Positions 26,182-34,497 of a DNA stretch of 64,000 nt are shown piece by piece. Both the position numbers and the translations under genes were made by a program. Position 1 is the first letter of the stretch. Every line of letters begins with the position of its first letter. The notes beneath the pieces are model-generated. The model was not told where the DNA came from. It made no database searches and saw only the letters and a program-made list of their open reading frames with translations. This stretch comes from Arthrobacter sp. 24S4-2 (GTDB lineage Bacteria; Actinomycetota; Actinomycetes; Actinomycetales; Micrococcaceae): the NCBI RefSeq assembly GCF_005280255.1, contig NZ_CP040018.1, positions 806,001 through 870,000 of the forward strand, given 5' to 3'.

Positions 26182-28482
26182 ATGGGCAAAATGCCAGATG
26201 GCAAGGCACGGACAGCGCTGGACGGCGACGTGCTGGTACCGGATCCAAAGCTTCCGCCAACGTCGGTGGACAAGGCAGTACTGGAAGCCGAGGAACGCAA
26301 GTGGACGCCCACGAAGATCGCGGTCTGGGCGGCCATCGCACTGCTGGGCGGCGTGGCCTGGTTCATGCTCGCCATTGTCCGCGGCGAAACGGTCAACGCG
26401 ATCTGGTTCGTGTTTGCCTCCGTCTGTACGTACCTGATCGGCTACCGCTTCTACTCCAAGGTGATCGAACGCTACATCACCAGGCCAAACGACCTCCGCG
26501 CCACCCCGGCTGAGTACAAGGCGGACGGCAAGGACTACGTGCGTACCGACCGCAACGTCCTGTTCGGCCACCACTTTGCCGCCATCGCGGGCGCAGGACC
26601 CCTGGTGGGCCCGGTCATTGCGGCCCAGATGGGCTACCTGCCGGGCACCATCTGGATCATCATCGGCGTCGTGCTGGCAGGCGCCGTGCAGGACTACCTC
26701 GTTCTGTTCTTCTCCATGCGCCGCGGCGGCCGCTCGCTGGGCCAGATGGCCCGTGAGGAACTCGGCGTGATCGGCGGCACGGCTGCCCTTGTAGCCACCC
26801 TGCTCATCATGGTGATCATCGTCGCCATCCTCGCCCTCGTCGTCGTGAACGCGCTGGGCGAAAGCCCGTGGGGCGTCTTCTCGGTGGGCATGACCATCCC
26901 GATTGCCCTCTTTATGGGCGTGTACCTCCGCTTCCTCCGCCCCGGCAAAGTCATGGAAGTCTCGATCATCGGCTTCGTGCTGCTGATGGCCGCCATCATC
27001 GGCGGCGGCGCAGTGGCGGGCACCGAGTGGGGCGCGGCGTTCTTCCACTTGGACAAGGTCACCATCGCCTGGGGCCTGATCGTGTACGGCTTCATCGCCG
27101 CCATCCTTCCGGTCTGGCTCCTGCTGGCACCCCGCGACTACCTTTCAACCTTCATGAAGATCGGCGTCATCGTCATGCTGGCGCTGGCCATCATCGTGGT
27201 CCGCCCTGAAATCACGGTTCCCGCCTTCAGCGAGTTCGCGAGCCGGGAAAACGGTCCGGTGTTCCCGGGGGCGCTGTTCCCGTTCCTCTTCGTCACCATT
27301 GCCTGCGGTGCGCTCTCCGGTTTCCATGCCCTGATCTCCTCCGGCACTACGCCGAAGCTGATCGAAAAGGAACGCCAGGTCCGCCTGATCGGCTACGGCG
27401 GCATGTTGATGGAATCCTTCGTGGCCATCATGGCCCTCGTCGCGGCAATCTCCATTGACCGCGGCCTGTACTTCGCCATGAATTCCCCGGCCGCCCTGAC
27501 CGGAGGCACGGTGCAAACCGCCGCTACCTGGGTCAACAGCCTGGGCCTGGCCGGGGTCAACCTCACCCCGGACCTCCTGGCGGAGACGGCCAGGAACGTG
27601 GGCGAGCAGAGCATTATCTCCCGTACGGGCGGTGCGCCCACGCTGGCCGTGGGTCTCGCCCACATCATGCAGCAGTTCATCGGCGGCACGGCCATGATGG
27701 CGTTCTGGTACCACTTCGCCATCATGTTCGAAGCACTGTTCATCCTGACCGCTGTCGACGCCGGAACCCGCGTGGCCCGCTTCATGCTGCAGGACTCCAT
27801 CGGCAACCTCATCCCCAAGTTCAAGGAGCACTCCTGGCGGCCGGGAGCGTGGCTCTGCACCGCCGTTATGGTCGCAGCCTGGGGTGCGGTGCTGCTGATG
27901 GGCGTCACCGATCCCCTGGGGGGCATCAACACGCTGTTCCCGCTGTTCGGCATTGCCAACCAGCTGCTCGCCGCCATCGCACTGTCCGTCTGCCTGGCGA
28001 TCGCGGCCAAGAGGAGTTCGTTCAAGTACCTTTGGATCGTGGCCCTGCCGCTTGCTTTCGCGGCCGTGGTGACCATCACCGCCAGCTTCCAGAAGATCTT
28101 TTCGCCGGTGCCGGCCGTGGGCTACTTCGCCAACAACGCGGCCTTCTCCAAGGCCCTGGCCGACGGCAAGACGGAGTTCGGCACTGCGAAGACCGTGGCC
28201 GCCATGGAGGCCGTGGTGCGCAACACCATGATCCAGGGGTGGCTGTCGGTGATCTTCGTGGTGCTGAGCATCATCGTGATCATCACGGCCTTGATCGCCA
28301 CCGCGAAGGCGTTCCGTAATTCGGCGGACGGCGTTGCCCATGCCGACCATGAGGACCCGGCGTTGCCGTCCCGGAGCTATGCGCCGGCGGGATTCATTCC
28401 CACGGCGGCCGAGCGCGAACTCATGGCCGAATGGGACAAACTTCCGGCCGAGCTGCGGCTCGAAAAGTCGGCGCACCACTGA
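26182..28482 (+). CDS. cstA: Carbon starvation protein CstA (peptide/pyruvate transporter family)
   Basis: 766-residue polytopic membrane protein with about 16-18 hydrophobic spans. CstA-family features include YRFYSKVIERYI, LFGHHFAAIAGAGPLVGPV (about residues 130-150), CGALSGFHALISSGTTPK and a C-terminal region with GIANQLLAAIALS. In E. coli CstA takes up peptides and pyruvate under carbon limitation. The start at 26182 has a strong AGGAGGAG 4 bases upstream, which argues against the upstream ATGs. A small YbdD-type gene follows 13 bases later, as is usual for this family. Confidence 0.95.
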   Translation: MGKMPDGKARTALDGDVLVPDPKLPPTSVDKAVLEAEERKWTPTKIAVWAAIALLGGVAWFMLAIVRGETVNAIWFVFASVCTYLIGYRFYSKVIERYITRPNDLRATPAEYKADGKDYVRTDRNVLFGHHFAAIAGAGPLVGPVIAAQMGYLPGTIWIIIGVVLAGAVQDYLVLFFSMRRGGRSLGQMAREELGVIGGTAALVATLLIMVIIVAILALVVVNALGESPWGVFSVGMTIPIALFMGVYLRFLRPGKVMEVSIIGFVLLMAAIIGGGAVAGTEWGAAFFHLDKVTIAWGLIVYGFIAAILPVWLLLAPRDYLSTFMKIGVIVMLALAIIVVRPEITVPAFSEFASRENGPVFPGALFPFLFVTIACGALSGFHALISSGTTPKLIEKERQVRLIGYGGMLMESFVAIMALVAAISIDRGLYFAMNSPAALTGGTVQTAATWVNSLGLAGVNLTPDLLAETARNVGEQSIISRTGGAPTLAVGLAHIMQQFIGGTAMMAFWYHFAIMFEALFILTAVDAGTRVARFMLQDSIGNLIPKFKEHSWRPGAWLCTAVMVAAWGAVLLMGVTDPLGGINTLFPLFGIANQLLAAIALSVCLAIAAKRSSFKYLWIVALPLAFAAVVTITASFQKIFSPVPAVGYFANNAAFSKALADGKTEFGTAKTVAAMEAVVRNTMIQGWLSVIFVVLSIIVIITALIATAKAFRNSADGVAHADHEDPALPSRSYAPAGFIPTAAERELMAEWDKLPAELRLEKSAHH

Positions 28483-28495
28483 TGCGGCCCCGGTC

Positions 28496-28687
28496 ATGAA
28501 CGCGATACTCGACGGCTTCCGCGGGTTCGCCCGGTACTTCGGCGGAGTGCTGGGGGCGGATGCGTACACGAAATACCTGGAGCACCATGCCGCCACCGGG
28601 CATGAGTCCGCGCCCCTGAGTGAGCGGGAATTCTGGCGGGACCGCACCGACCGCCAGGACAGCAATCCGCAGGGCCGCTGCTGCTGA
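28496..28687 (+). CDS. YbdD/YjiX-family small protein
   Basis: 63 residues. The pattern FRGFARYFGGVLGADAYTKY followed by LSEREFWRDR is the signature of the YbdD/YjiX family, which is almost always encoded just after cstA. It is thought to assist the transporter, but no biochemical role is established from the sequence. The two cysteines at the very C-terminus (GRCC) are as in many members. It ends in a strong terminator. Confidence 0.88.
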   Translation: MNAILDGFRGFARYFGGVLGADAYTKYLEHHAATGHESAPLSEREFWRDRTDRQDSNPQGRCC

Positions 28688-28716
28688 GCTGCGCTGTCCC
28701 TGATCACAGCACTGAC

Positions 28717-28767
28717 GGCGGAGGGCGCCGCCGGATCGTTAGGGTCCGACGGCGTCCTCCGCCTTTT
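28717..28767 (+). terminator. Rho-independent terminator of cstA-ybdD
   Basis: Stem GGCGGAGG-CGCCG-CGGA with TCCG-CGGCG-CCTCCGCC, followed by TTTT. Confidence 0.85.
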
Positions 28768-28868
28768 CGGGGGACCGCCAGTCTTTTCGTGGGACGGGAC
28801 AGCCCCTTCCGGGTCAACTGCGTTCATGGACTGGCGCCGCCGCTGGCGGCTCGTGAGAGTATGAAGCC

Positions 28869-29495
28869 ATGAGCGATCCGAACGACACTCAGCCTGCCGA
28901 GGACGACCCGGTAGAGGGCACCACACTTGACGCCGCGGCAGCTCCGGGCCCGGCGTCGAACACTGGAACCGGCAGGCCAAAAGGAAGCAATCTCCAGGAC
29001 CTGGTGGACGAGCCGGCAAAGGTGATGCGGATCGGCACCATGATCAAGCAGCTGCTGGACGAAGTGAAGTCGGCACCGCTGGATGAAGCTGCCCGCGGTC
29101 GCCTGGCAGCGATTCACGAACGCTCCATCAAGGAACTCGAAGACGGGCTGGCGCCGGAACTCGTAGAAGAGCTGGAACGGATCAGCCTTCCGTTTCCGGA
29201 AAAAGCCACTCCATCCGACGCGGAACTGCGCATCGCACAGGCCCAGCTGGTCGGCTGGCTGGAAGGGCTGTTCCACGGCATCCAGACCGCCATCGCCGCC
29301 CAGCATGCGACCCGCGAGCACACTGCGTCGCAGCTGCAGTTACGGCAGCTGCCGCCGGGGACGGTGATCGCCCCCGGCGTTGTGATTGGCGAGAACGGCG
29401 AGCCGCAGCGTGCCCGCGCACCCAGGCCCGACGGGGGCGCCAAGAAAGCCGGCACACCGGATGATCCGGACCACGGTCCAGGCCAGTATCTCTAA
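28869..29495 (+). CDS. bpa: Bacterial proteasome activator (Bpa, DUF2587)
   Basis: 208 residues. The central helical region begins with LVDEPAKVMRIGTMIKQLLD (about residues 45-64) and continues with HERSIKELEDGLAPELVEEL and GWLEGLFHGIQTAI, the four-helix ring-forming core of Bpa. The protein ends in GQYL, the tail that docks into 20S proteasome pockets and opens the gate without ATP. Acidic, disordered N-terminus. The proteasome genes themselves are outside the window. The next gene starts 7 bases after the stop codon and probably shares the transcript. Confidence 0.9.
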   Translation: MSDPNDTQPAEDDPVEGTTLDAAAAPGPASNTGTGRPKGSNLQDLVDEPAKVMRIGTMIKQLLDEVKSAPLDEAARGRLAAIHERSIKELEDGLAPELVEELERISLPFPEKATPSDAELRIAQAQLVGWLEGLFHGIQTAIAAQHATREHTASQLQLRQLPPGTVIAPGVVIGENGEPQRARAPRPDGGAKKAGTPDDPDHGPGQYL

Positions 29496-29502
29496 GGCTT
29501 CC

Positions 29503-29958
29503 GTGGCATTTTTCGCAGCCGCCCGGCAAGGGCGGAAAGACGACGCCGAGCTCGGCAAGGGCCTGTGGCGACGTGCCCACGACCGTTTCCACCGCGGGCT
29601 TGACCGTTACCACCAGGTGCTGGAAGGCGTCGAGGACGATCAGCTCTATGCCGAACTCGTGGAGATCGCGAACGAGCTCGCCGCCCTCTCGGAACGGGTC
29701 CGGAACGTTTGCGTCGAAGCGCAGAGGCGCTCACCCAGCGACGGCCTGGACATACCTGGCGCACTGGCCGGCGTCCACCGTTCGCTGTCCAAGGCGGGTA
29801 ACTCACTGGCCACCACGGCAGAGGCGGCCGCCATGCTGCGGCTCGCCGTCGGGCCGGTGCCCGTAGGGGCTGCCTCGGTCCGGCGCCGCGCGGAGTCCGT
29901 ATTTGAACAGATCGCCGACGCCGAGCGCCGCCTTGCTGAAACGCCCCAGGATTCGTAG
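29503..29958 (+). CDS. Unknown helical protein, co-transcribed with bpa
   Basis: 151 residues from GTG 29503, 7 bases after the bpa stop with TAAGG as a possible ribosome site; an ATG at 29461 overlapping bpa is the alternative. Predicted all-helical: GLWRRAHDRFHRGLDRYHQVLEGV, an ELVEIANELAALSERV heptad stretch and FEQIADAERRLAE. No membrane segment or catalytic motif. The close spacing to bpa suggests a functional link to protein turnover, but I do not recognise the family. Confidence 0.7.
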   Translation: MAFFAAARQGRKDDAELGKGLWRRAHDRFHRGLDRYHQVLEGVEDDQLYAELVEIANELAALSERVRNVCVEAQRRSPSDGLDIPGALAGVHRSLSKAGNSLATTAEAAAMLRLAVGPVPVGAASVRRRAESVFEQIADAERRLAETPQDS

Positions 29959-30085
29959 CTGGCCGGGGGAAGCACGGCCAAGCCCTGCCCTGCCGGCTGA
30001 CCGGGCCGCTATTCCCGGTTAAGCGCCTAGCTTAGCTGGGGGCATGTCGCTGGCCGGGCGGTGCCATCCTTGGCACGATGAACGA

Positions 30086-30931
30086 ATGACTCTTTCTCCT
30101 GAACTGACTTTCAATGACGGCAACTCCATCCCGCAGCTGGGGTACGGCGTGTGGCAGGTTGAGGATGACGTGGCGGAAAAGGTTGTAGTCCAGGCCTTCG
30201 AGGCTGGCTTCCGCCACATCGACACCGCCAAGATCTACGGCAACGAGGCAGGCGTGGGCCGTGCCATCGAGCGTTCCGGGCTGAACCCCGAGGACATATT
30301 CATCACCACCAAGCTGTGGAACGCGGACCAGGGCTTCGAGTCCACGCTGGCGGCCTTCGATGCCTCCATGGACCGGCTTGGCCTGGAAACCCTTGATCTT
30401 TACCTGATCCACTGGCAACAGCCGCAGCAGGACAAGTACGTGGACACCTGGAAGGCCCTGATCGAGCTGCAGAAGCGCGGACGGGTCAAGTCCATTGGCG
30501 TCTCCAACTTCACCACCGAGGGCCTGCAGCGGATCATCGATGAGACCGGCGTTGTTCCGGCCATCAACCAGGTGGAGCTGCACCCGTTCTTCAACCAGGC
30601 GGAACTGCGCGCATTCAATGCATCCAAGGGCATCCTCACGCAGGCGTGGTCCCCGCTGGGCCAGGGCGGGGAACTCCTGGAGCACCCGGTCATCGCCGGG
30701 ATCGCGGAGAAGCACAACGCCAAGCCGGCGCAGGTGGTCATCGCCTGGCACCTGGCCATCGGCAACGTGGTCATTCCGAAGTCCGTCACCGAGTCCCGGA
30801 TCCGCGAAAACTACGCGGCCCTGGACGTCACCCTGGACGAGGCGGATTTTGAGGCCATCAACGGGCTGGACCGGACCGCTGAGGGTGCCGGCCGCATCGG
30901 CCCTGACCCGGCCGTCTCCGACTTCGCCTAG
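30086..30931 (+). CDS. Aldo/keto reductase (AKR5-type)
   Basis: 281 residues, an NADPH-dependent (beta/alpha)8 reductase. The catalytic tetrad is visible: Asp and Tyr in HIDTAKIYGNEAGVG, Lys in TTKLW and His in YLIHW. The NADP-binding C-terminal motif is IPKSVTESRIRENY. It is closest in pattern to bacterial 2,5-diketo-gluconate/methylglyoxal reductases, and the physiological substrate is open. Start ATG 30086 follows a plausible leader; the longer frame is not supported by family length. A terminator follows. Confidence 0.92.
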   Translation: MTLSPELTFNDGNSIPQLGYGVWQVEDDVAEKVVVQAFEAGFRHIDTAKIYGNEAGVGRAIERSGLNPEDIFITTKLWNADQGFESTLAAFDASMDRLGLETLDLYLIHWQQPQQDKYVDTWKALIELQKRGRVKSIGVSNFTTEGLQRIIDETGVVPAINQVELHPFFNQAELRAFNASKGILTQAWSPLGQGGELLEHPVIAGIAEKHNAKPAQVVIAWHLAIGNVVIPKSVTESRIRENYAALDVTLDEADFEAINGLDRTAEGAGRIGPDPAVSDFA

Positions 30932-30952
30932 GCCCGCAGAGCGACCCGGGCC

Positions 30953-30985
30953 GGAGGCCCTGCACTCACGGAGTGCGGGGCCTCC
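30953..30985. terminator. Terminator between aldo/keto reductase and small unknown gene
   Basis: GGAGGCCC-GCACTC pairs with GAGTGC-GGGCCTCC around ACG; it lies between convergent genes and is followed by a T-rich stretch (TTCTCTTT). Confidence 0.75.
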
Positions 30986-30995
30986 TGCGTTCTCT

Positions 30996-31232
30996 TTAGG
31001 CCGCTAGCCGGCCCCGCTGAGCGGGCACGGCGTCGACGACGGCCCAGCCCTGTTCATCGGAAACATTGCGGCTGGCGAACCGTTCCGCCTCGGCCAGGGT
31101 GTCGAACACCTCTGACCGGACCAGGCCGCAGTCGGTATCAAAGTAGGTGACGTGGAATTCCCGGCGCCCAGTGGCGTCGCTGCCGAGGTTTCCCCGCATG
31201 GTTGCTTGGCTGTCGCTGAGGTTCGTGTCCAT
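30996..31232 (-). CDS. Small hypothetical protein
   Basis: 78 residues from ATG 31232. Sequence contains REFHVTYFDTDCGLVRSEVF and AEAERFASRNV, a beta-beta-alpha pattern that suggests a small soluble fold. No recognised family. It is followed by a shared terminator and lies about 40 bases downstream of the coiled-coil protein gene on the same strand, so the two may be one transcript. Confidence 0.6.
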   Translation of the reverse strand: MDTNLSDSQATMRGNLGSDATGRREFHVTYFDTDCGLVRSEVFDTLAEAERFASRNVSDEQGWAVVDAVPAQRGRLAA

Positions 31233-31271
31233 GAATCCAGTGTGCAGCCGGGGTCTGACAGTAATGGCCAC

Positions 31272-32258
31272 TCAATCCGGCGTGTTGCGAAGCCGGAGCA
31301 CCCTTTCCCTGGCGAGCACCTCCGCCCGCTGGCCTTTTTCCGCGGCGCGGGCAGCCAGTTGCATCCGGGCACCGGCGGCATCCCGCCGCTTCCGGGCCTG
31401 TTCGAACTCCACGTCAACAACCTTCAGACGTTCGCGGAGGCTGCGTGCTTCGTCCCCCAGGCTGGCCATGTCTTCCTCCGCTGCTTCGAATTCTTTCCTG
31501 CGGTGTTGGGCCTCTTCTGTTGCCGCCAGCGCGGCTTCTGCCGCTTCGGCCAGCCGTGCGGCTGCACGCTCCACGGCCGACGGCGTGGGAGCCGGCCGCT
31601 CCGTCCTGACGGCCTTTAGCCGCGGCTTTTCAGCGGAGCCTGCGGCCGGCGCACCGTTAGCGGGAGTGCCGGCCTTGGCCGCATCCCCTTTTGACCCGTG
31701 CGCTTCCGTGTCATCCAGCGGCGGCACGGCAGGCAGGGTAAGCACGGACGGGACGGCCACGGCGTCGCTGAGGTCCACGCGGTCTACGCCGTCGGCTGAA
31801 AGTACCCGAAGCAGCCTGCCGCTCCGCACGGCAGCGGCCGCGCCCTCGTCCACGGTGGCTGCCCGCAAAGTCTGTTCCACTTCGGCGGCCACCGTGGCGC
31901 TGAGCCGGCGGCCCTGCAGTTCGGCCACGCTGCGCGCTGAATCCATGACGGTGTTCAGCAGCTGCCGCCGTTCCTGCGCCAGCGTGCGCAGCGCCGGGGC
32001 GTCGAGGTCCTCCTGGGCGCCCCGCATCCGTGTTCCCAGCTCTGCTAGCTGCCCGAGCGGGTCCGGACGGTGTACCGCGAGCATGTTGACGGCCCAGGCC
32101 GCCACGGAGGGCTTGGGCAGGGCGCGGACGGCATCAGCGAGATCACGCCGGCTGTCCGCCGCAGCAGTCTTCGCCGCCGCTGCCCTGGCCGCTACGAAGT
32201 TTTCGAGCGGCAGCCTATAGAGCCCGGAGGCAATACCCACCAATTGTTGCTCTCCCAT
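31272..32258 (-). CDS. Conserved actinobacterial coiled-coil protein of unknown function
   Basis: 328 residues from ATG 32258. The N-terminus (GIASGLYRLPLENFVAARAA and a PKPSVAAWAVNML segment) matches a pattern common in uncharacterised actinobacterial proteins. Then follow a Pro/Ala-rich linker (about residues 185-225) and a long Ala/Glu/Arg coiled coil (about 230-325). No membrane segment or enzyme motif. Function unknown; it precedes the small gene at 30996 on the same strand. Confidence 0.75.
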   Translation of the reverse strand: MGEQQLVGIASGLYRLPLENFVAARAAAAKTAAADSRRDLADAVRALPKPSVAAWAVNMLAVHRPDPLGQLAELGTRMRGAQEDLDAPALRTLAQERRQLLNTVMDSARSVAELQGRRLSATVAAEVEQTLRAATVDEGAAAAVRSGRLLRVLSADGVDRVDLSDAVAVPSVLTLPAVPPLDDTEAHGSKGDAAKAGTPANGAPAAGSAEKPRLKAVRTERPAPTPSAVERAAARLAEAAEAALAATEEAQHRRKEFEAAEEDMASLGDEARSLRERLKVVDVEFEQARKRRDAAGARMQLAARAAEKGQRAEVLARERVLRLRNTPD

Positions 32259-32343
32259 GCGAGCATCATAGGGTTCGGTGGAGGTGCCAGCACGTAAGCA
32301 CATTAATCCACCGGGGTATCAACGTCGTAGTAGAGGAACTCGA

Positions 32344-32838
32344 ATGATCGAAATTGCCGGCCTGCCTGCCCATATCCTGCTCATCCATGGCGTCGTCGTC
32401 CTCGCTCCGCTGGCGGGGATCGCTGCCATCGTCTACGGCGCGTGGCGTGCCGCGCGGCAATACCTGGCGTGGCCGCTGGGTGTGCTGTCCCTTGGCCTGG
32501 TCCCGCTGACACTGGTTACCGCACAGGCTGGCGAACAGTTGGCGGAAACCCGCCCGGCATCGCAGCTACTCCACGAGCACATTGAACAGGGCGACCTGTT
32601 GAAGTATCTCGCCGTGGCCTTCTTTGTGGTCATGGCAATGTCGCTGGCTGTCGCCTATGAACCGTTTGCCCGGCGGCTGGGCGCGACCGGACGGCTGGGC
32701 TTCATAGGGCACCTGCGGACCAACCGTGCATTGCGGTTCACTCTGCTGGCGGCCGGAGCAGTCGCTGGCGCGTTGTTGATTTACCAGAGCATCATCACCG
32801 GCCACTCCGGTGCTGCTTCGGTGTGGGCGGGCCGGTAA
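32344..32838 (+). CDS. DUF2231-like membrane protein
   Basis: 164 residues with four hydrophobic spans (about 8-32, 40-60, 85-105, 130-152). The N-terminus GLPAHILLIHGVVVLAPLA, with HILLIH, and the pair HEHIEQGD match the DUF2231 pattern in which His residues may bind metal or haem. Function unknown. Start ATG follows an AACTCG leader without a strong ribosome site. Confidence 0.7.
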   Translation: MIEIAGLPAHILLIHGVVVLAPLAGIAAIVYGAWRAARQYLAWPLGVLSLGLVPLTLVTAQAGEQLAETRPASQLLHEHIEQGDLLKYLAVAFFVVMAMSLAVAYEPFARRLGATGRLGFIGHLRTNRALRFTLLAAGAVAGALLIYQSIITGHSGAASVWAGR

Positions 32839-32865
32839 GCAGAGGCCAGCGGATAGGATCACCGG

Positions 32866-33273
32866 GTGACGAACTCACCGGGTGGCGAACGCTACGTCGT
32901 CCGCCGGTGGTGGAGGGGCCGGGCGCTGCCTTGGGCAGGGCTGGTCGGCGCCTCCATCATCCTGACAGGCATTTCTATGGAGCGGACAATGCTGTTCGCT
33001 TATGGGCCGGTCCCGGAGTTTGTGGAGCGTTTGCGTGTCGGCCGGCTGTTCATGCTTGGCGGGTCGGCTGCGTCCATTGCGGCGGCGGCCTGGTCCCAGA
33101 TCCGGCAGTATCCGCTGTGGGTGACGCTCTGCGTTGCCGCGCCGGTGGCGCTGGTGGGCATGGCCACGATGATTGCATCGCCACCATCCCTGATCCCGCA
33201 GGTCCTTGGTCTGTTCGCACTGCCGGCCGCCCTGGCGGGGCTCATCGGAGGGGTGACATCCAAGGGCCCGTAA
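32866..33273 (+). CDS. Small membrane protein, unknown
   Basis: 135 residues from GTG 32866, 27 bases after the DUF2231 gene, probably the same transcript. Four predicted spans with short loops (ALPWAGLVGASIILTGIS, FMLGGSAASIAAAAW, VTLCVAAPVALVGMATMI and LFALPAALAGLIGG). No recognised family. Confidence 0.6.
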   Translation: MTNSPGGERYVVRRWWRGRALPWAGLVGASIILTGISMERTMLFAYGPVPEFVERLRVGRLFMLGGSAASIAAAAWSQIRQYPLWVTLCVAAPVALVGMATMIASPPSLIPQVLGLFALPAALAGLIGGVTSKGP

Positions 33274-33302
33274 ACGGAGTACAGCGCCCGTATCAATCCA
33301 GT

Positions 33303-33345
33303 AAAAAACCCCGCGTCACCGCCGAACCAGCGACAACACGGGGTT
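33303..33345 (-). terminator. Rho-independent terminator of tRNA-Thr
   Basis: AACCCCG (minus strand) and CGGGGTT pair across a loop of about 25 bases, followed on the minus strand by TTTTTT. Confidence 0.7.
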
Positions 33346-33352
33346 CTTCCCG

Positions 33353-33425
33353 AGCTTCCTATCAGAATCGAACTGATGACCTTTTCATTACGAGTGAAAC
33401 GCTCTACCGACTGAGCTAAGGAAGC
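33353..33425 (-). tRNA. tRNA-Thr(CGT)
   Basis: 73-base cloverleaf on the minus strand. Acceptor GCTTCCT/AGGAAGC, anticodon stem TTTCA/TGAAA around loop CTCGTAA (anticodon CGT), T-loop TTCGATT. It reads ACG threonine codons. Confidence 0.95.
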
Positions 33426-33472
33426 ACCGCATGATAAGTCCCGGAAGAACCGGGCGGATCATGCAAGAGACA

Positions 33473-33501
33473 ACTGTAATAGAGTCCCTTGCCCGGGTCA
33501 A
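33473..33501 (-). promoter_or_regulatory. Sigma-A promoter of tRNA-Thr
   Basis: On the minus strand TTGACC (33496-33501) is exactly 17 bases from TACAGT (33473-33478), about 48 bases before the tRNA. This is the best promoter-like pair in the 33426-33696 gap; nothing else is recognisable there. Confidence 0.6.
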
Positions 33502-33696
33502 AATGAGCGAATCATGAGTCCCTAAAATTGCCTGCCCGCCCGAATCCCCAACGGTCCGAGCGCGCCGCGGCGGACGTTGTCTGGATGTTCACCCTGCGGC
33601 CGAAGCGGGTTCAGGCAGGCGTTCCGGCTGGCCCCCACGCTGGAGCTAACAACCGCGGCCGCTTCTTCGGCCATTTGTCAGCAAAGGGGCTAGGCC

Positions 33697-34455
33697 ATGA
33701 CTCCGGACTCAGCGGGCGTATCCGCAGCAGAACGCGCACCGGCGGTAGTGCACCGGACGCAGCAGCCCGCCGCCCGGGACGTCCGGCTCGCCGTACTGGC
33801 CATGGTGGGCACTACTGTGTTCGACGGCGGCCTCATGGAGAGTGCCATGGCGCGCACGCTGGCTGACCAGGGGGTCGCGGCGGGCTCGGAACAGTTCGAA
33901 CGCATGCTCCGCTACGCCCGGGACACTTCAGGGACGTCAAAACTGGCTGTCTTCCGTCACCTGTTCGCGGAACCGGCACGCGCCTCCGCCGCGAACAGCT
34001 TCTTCGAGCGAAGCTGCGATGAACTCATCGCCGACGGCGTCATCCAGGCAGTTCCGGGAGCGGAGGACGCAATCGGCTGGCTGCGGGACGCCGGCATCAA
34101 AATCTGCCTTGCCACCGGTTTCGGGCGCCACACCCAGAACATGGTGCTGGAAAGCCTCGGCTGGATGGGGCTTGCCGACCTCAGCCTCTGTCCTGCCGAC
34201 GCAGGACGCGGACGGCCTTATCCGGACATGATCCTGACCGCCGTCCTGGCCCTTGACCTCGACGACGTCCGTGAGGTCGCCGTCGTGGGCGACAGCTGCG
34301 CAGACATCGAGTCAGGACTTCGTGCCGGTGCCACCACGGTGGCCGGGGTGCTCACCGGAGCCCACGGGGAGCCGGCACTTCGCGCAGCCGGCGCCACCGC
34401 CGTAGTGCAGTCCATCCGTGACCTGCCGGTGCTGCTCGAACCGCGCTCCGCGTAG
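33697..34455 (+). CDS. HAD-superfamily protein, phosphonatase-like, lacking the nucleophile Asp
   Basis: 252 residues. The fold is phosphonatase-like: motif I region AVLAMVGTT (residues 32-40), motif II CLATGFGRHT, motif III GRGRPYPDMI and motif IV VAVVGDSCADIESG. In active members motif I reads D-M-A/V-G-T-T, with Asp as nucleophile; here the position (residue 35) is Ala, encoded by GCC where GAC would be expected. The other motifs are retained. It is therefore either inactive or works by a different chemistry, unless the base is an error. Converges on the TAP-type hydrolase gene with 42 bases between stops. Confidence 0.8.
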   Translation: MTPDSAGVSAAERAPAVVHRTQQPAARDVRLAVLAMVGTTVFDGGLMESAMARTLADQGVAAGSEQFERMLRYARDTSGTSKLAVFRHLFAEPARASAANSFFERSCDELIADGVIQAVPGAEDAIGWLRDAGIKICLATGFGRHTQNMVLESLGWMGLADLSLCPADAGRGRPYPDMILTAVLALDLDDVREVAVVGDSCADIESGLRAGATTVAGVLTGAHGEPALRAAGATAVVQSIRDLPVLLEPRSA

Positions 34456-34497
34456 CACGTTACGTCAGGCCGCTACCGGTTCCGTCAGGCCGCGGAC

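Noticed and set aside
27145..29019. Long minus-strand frame (624 codons) opposite cstA, ybdD and the start of bpa
   Set aside because: It spans two real genes and a terminator on the other strand, which a true gene would not do, and has no domain.
34456..34497. Direct repeat CGTCAGGCCGC between the HAD gene and the TAP-type lipoprotein gene
   Set aside because: Two short GC-rich copies in a 42-base gap; it could be chance and shows no link to the 32-bp repeat family.
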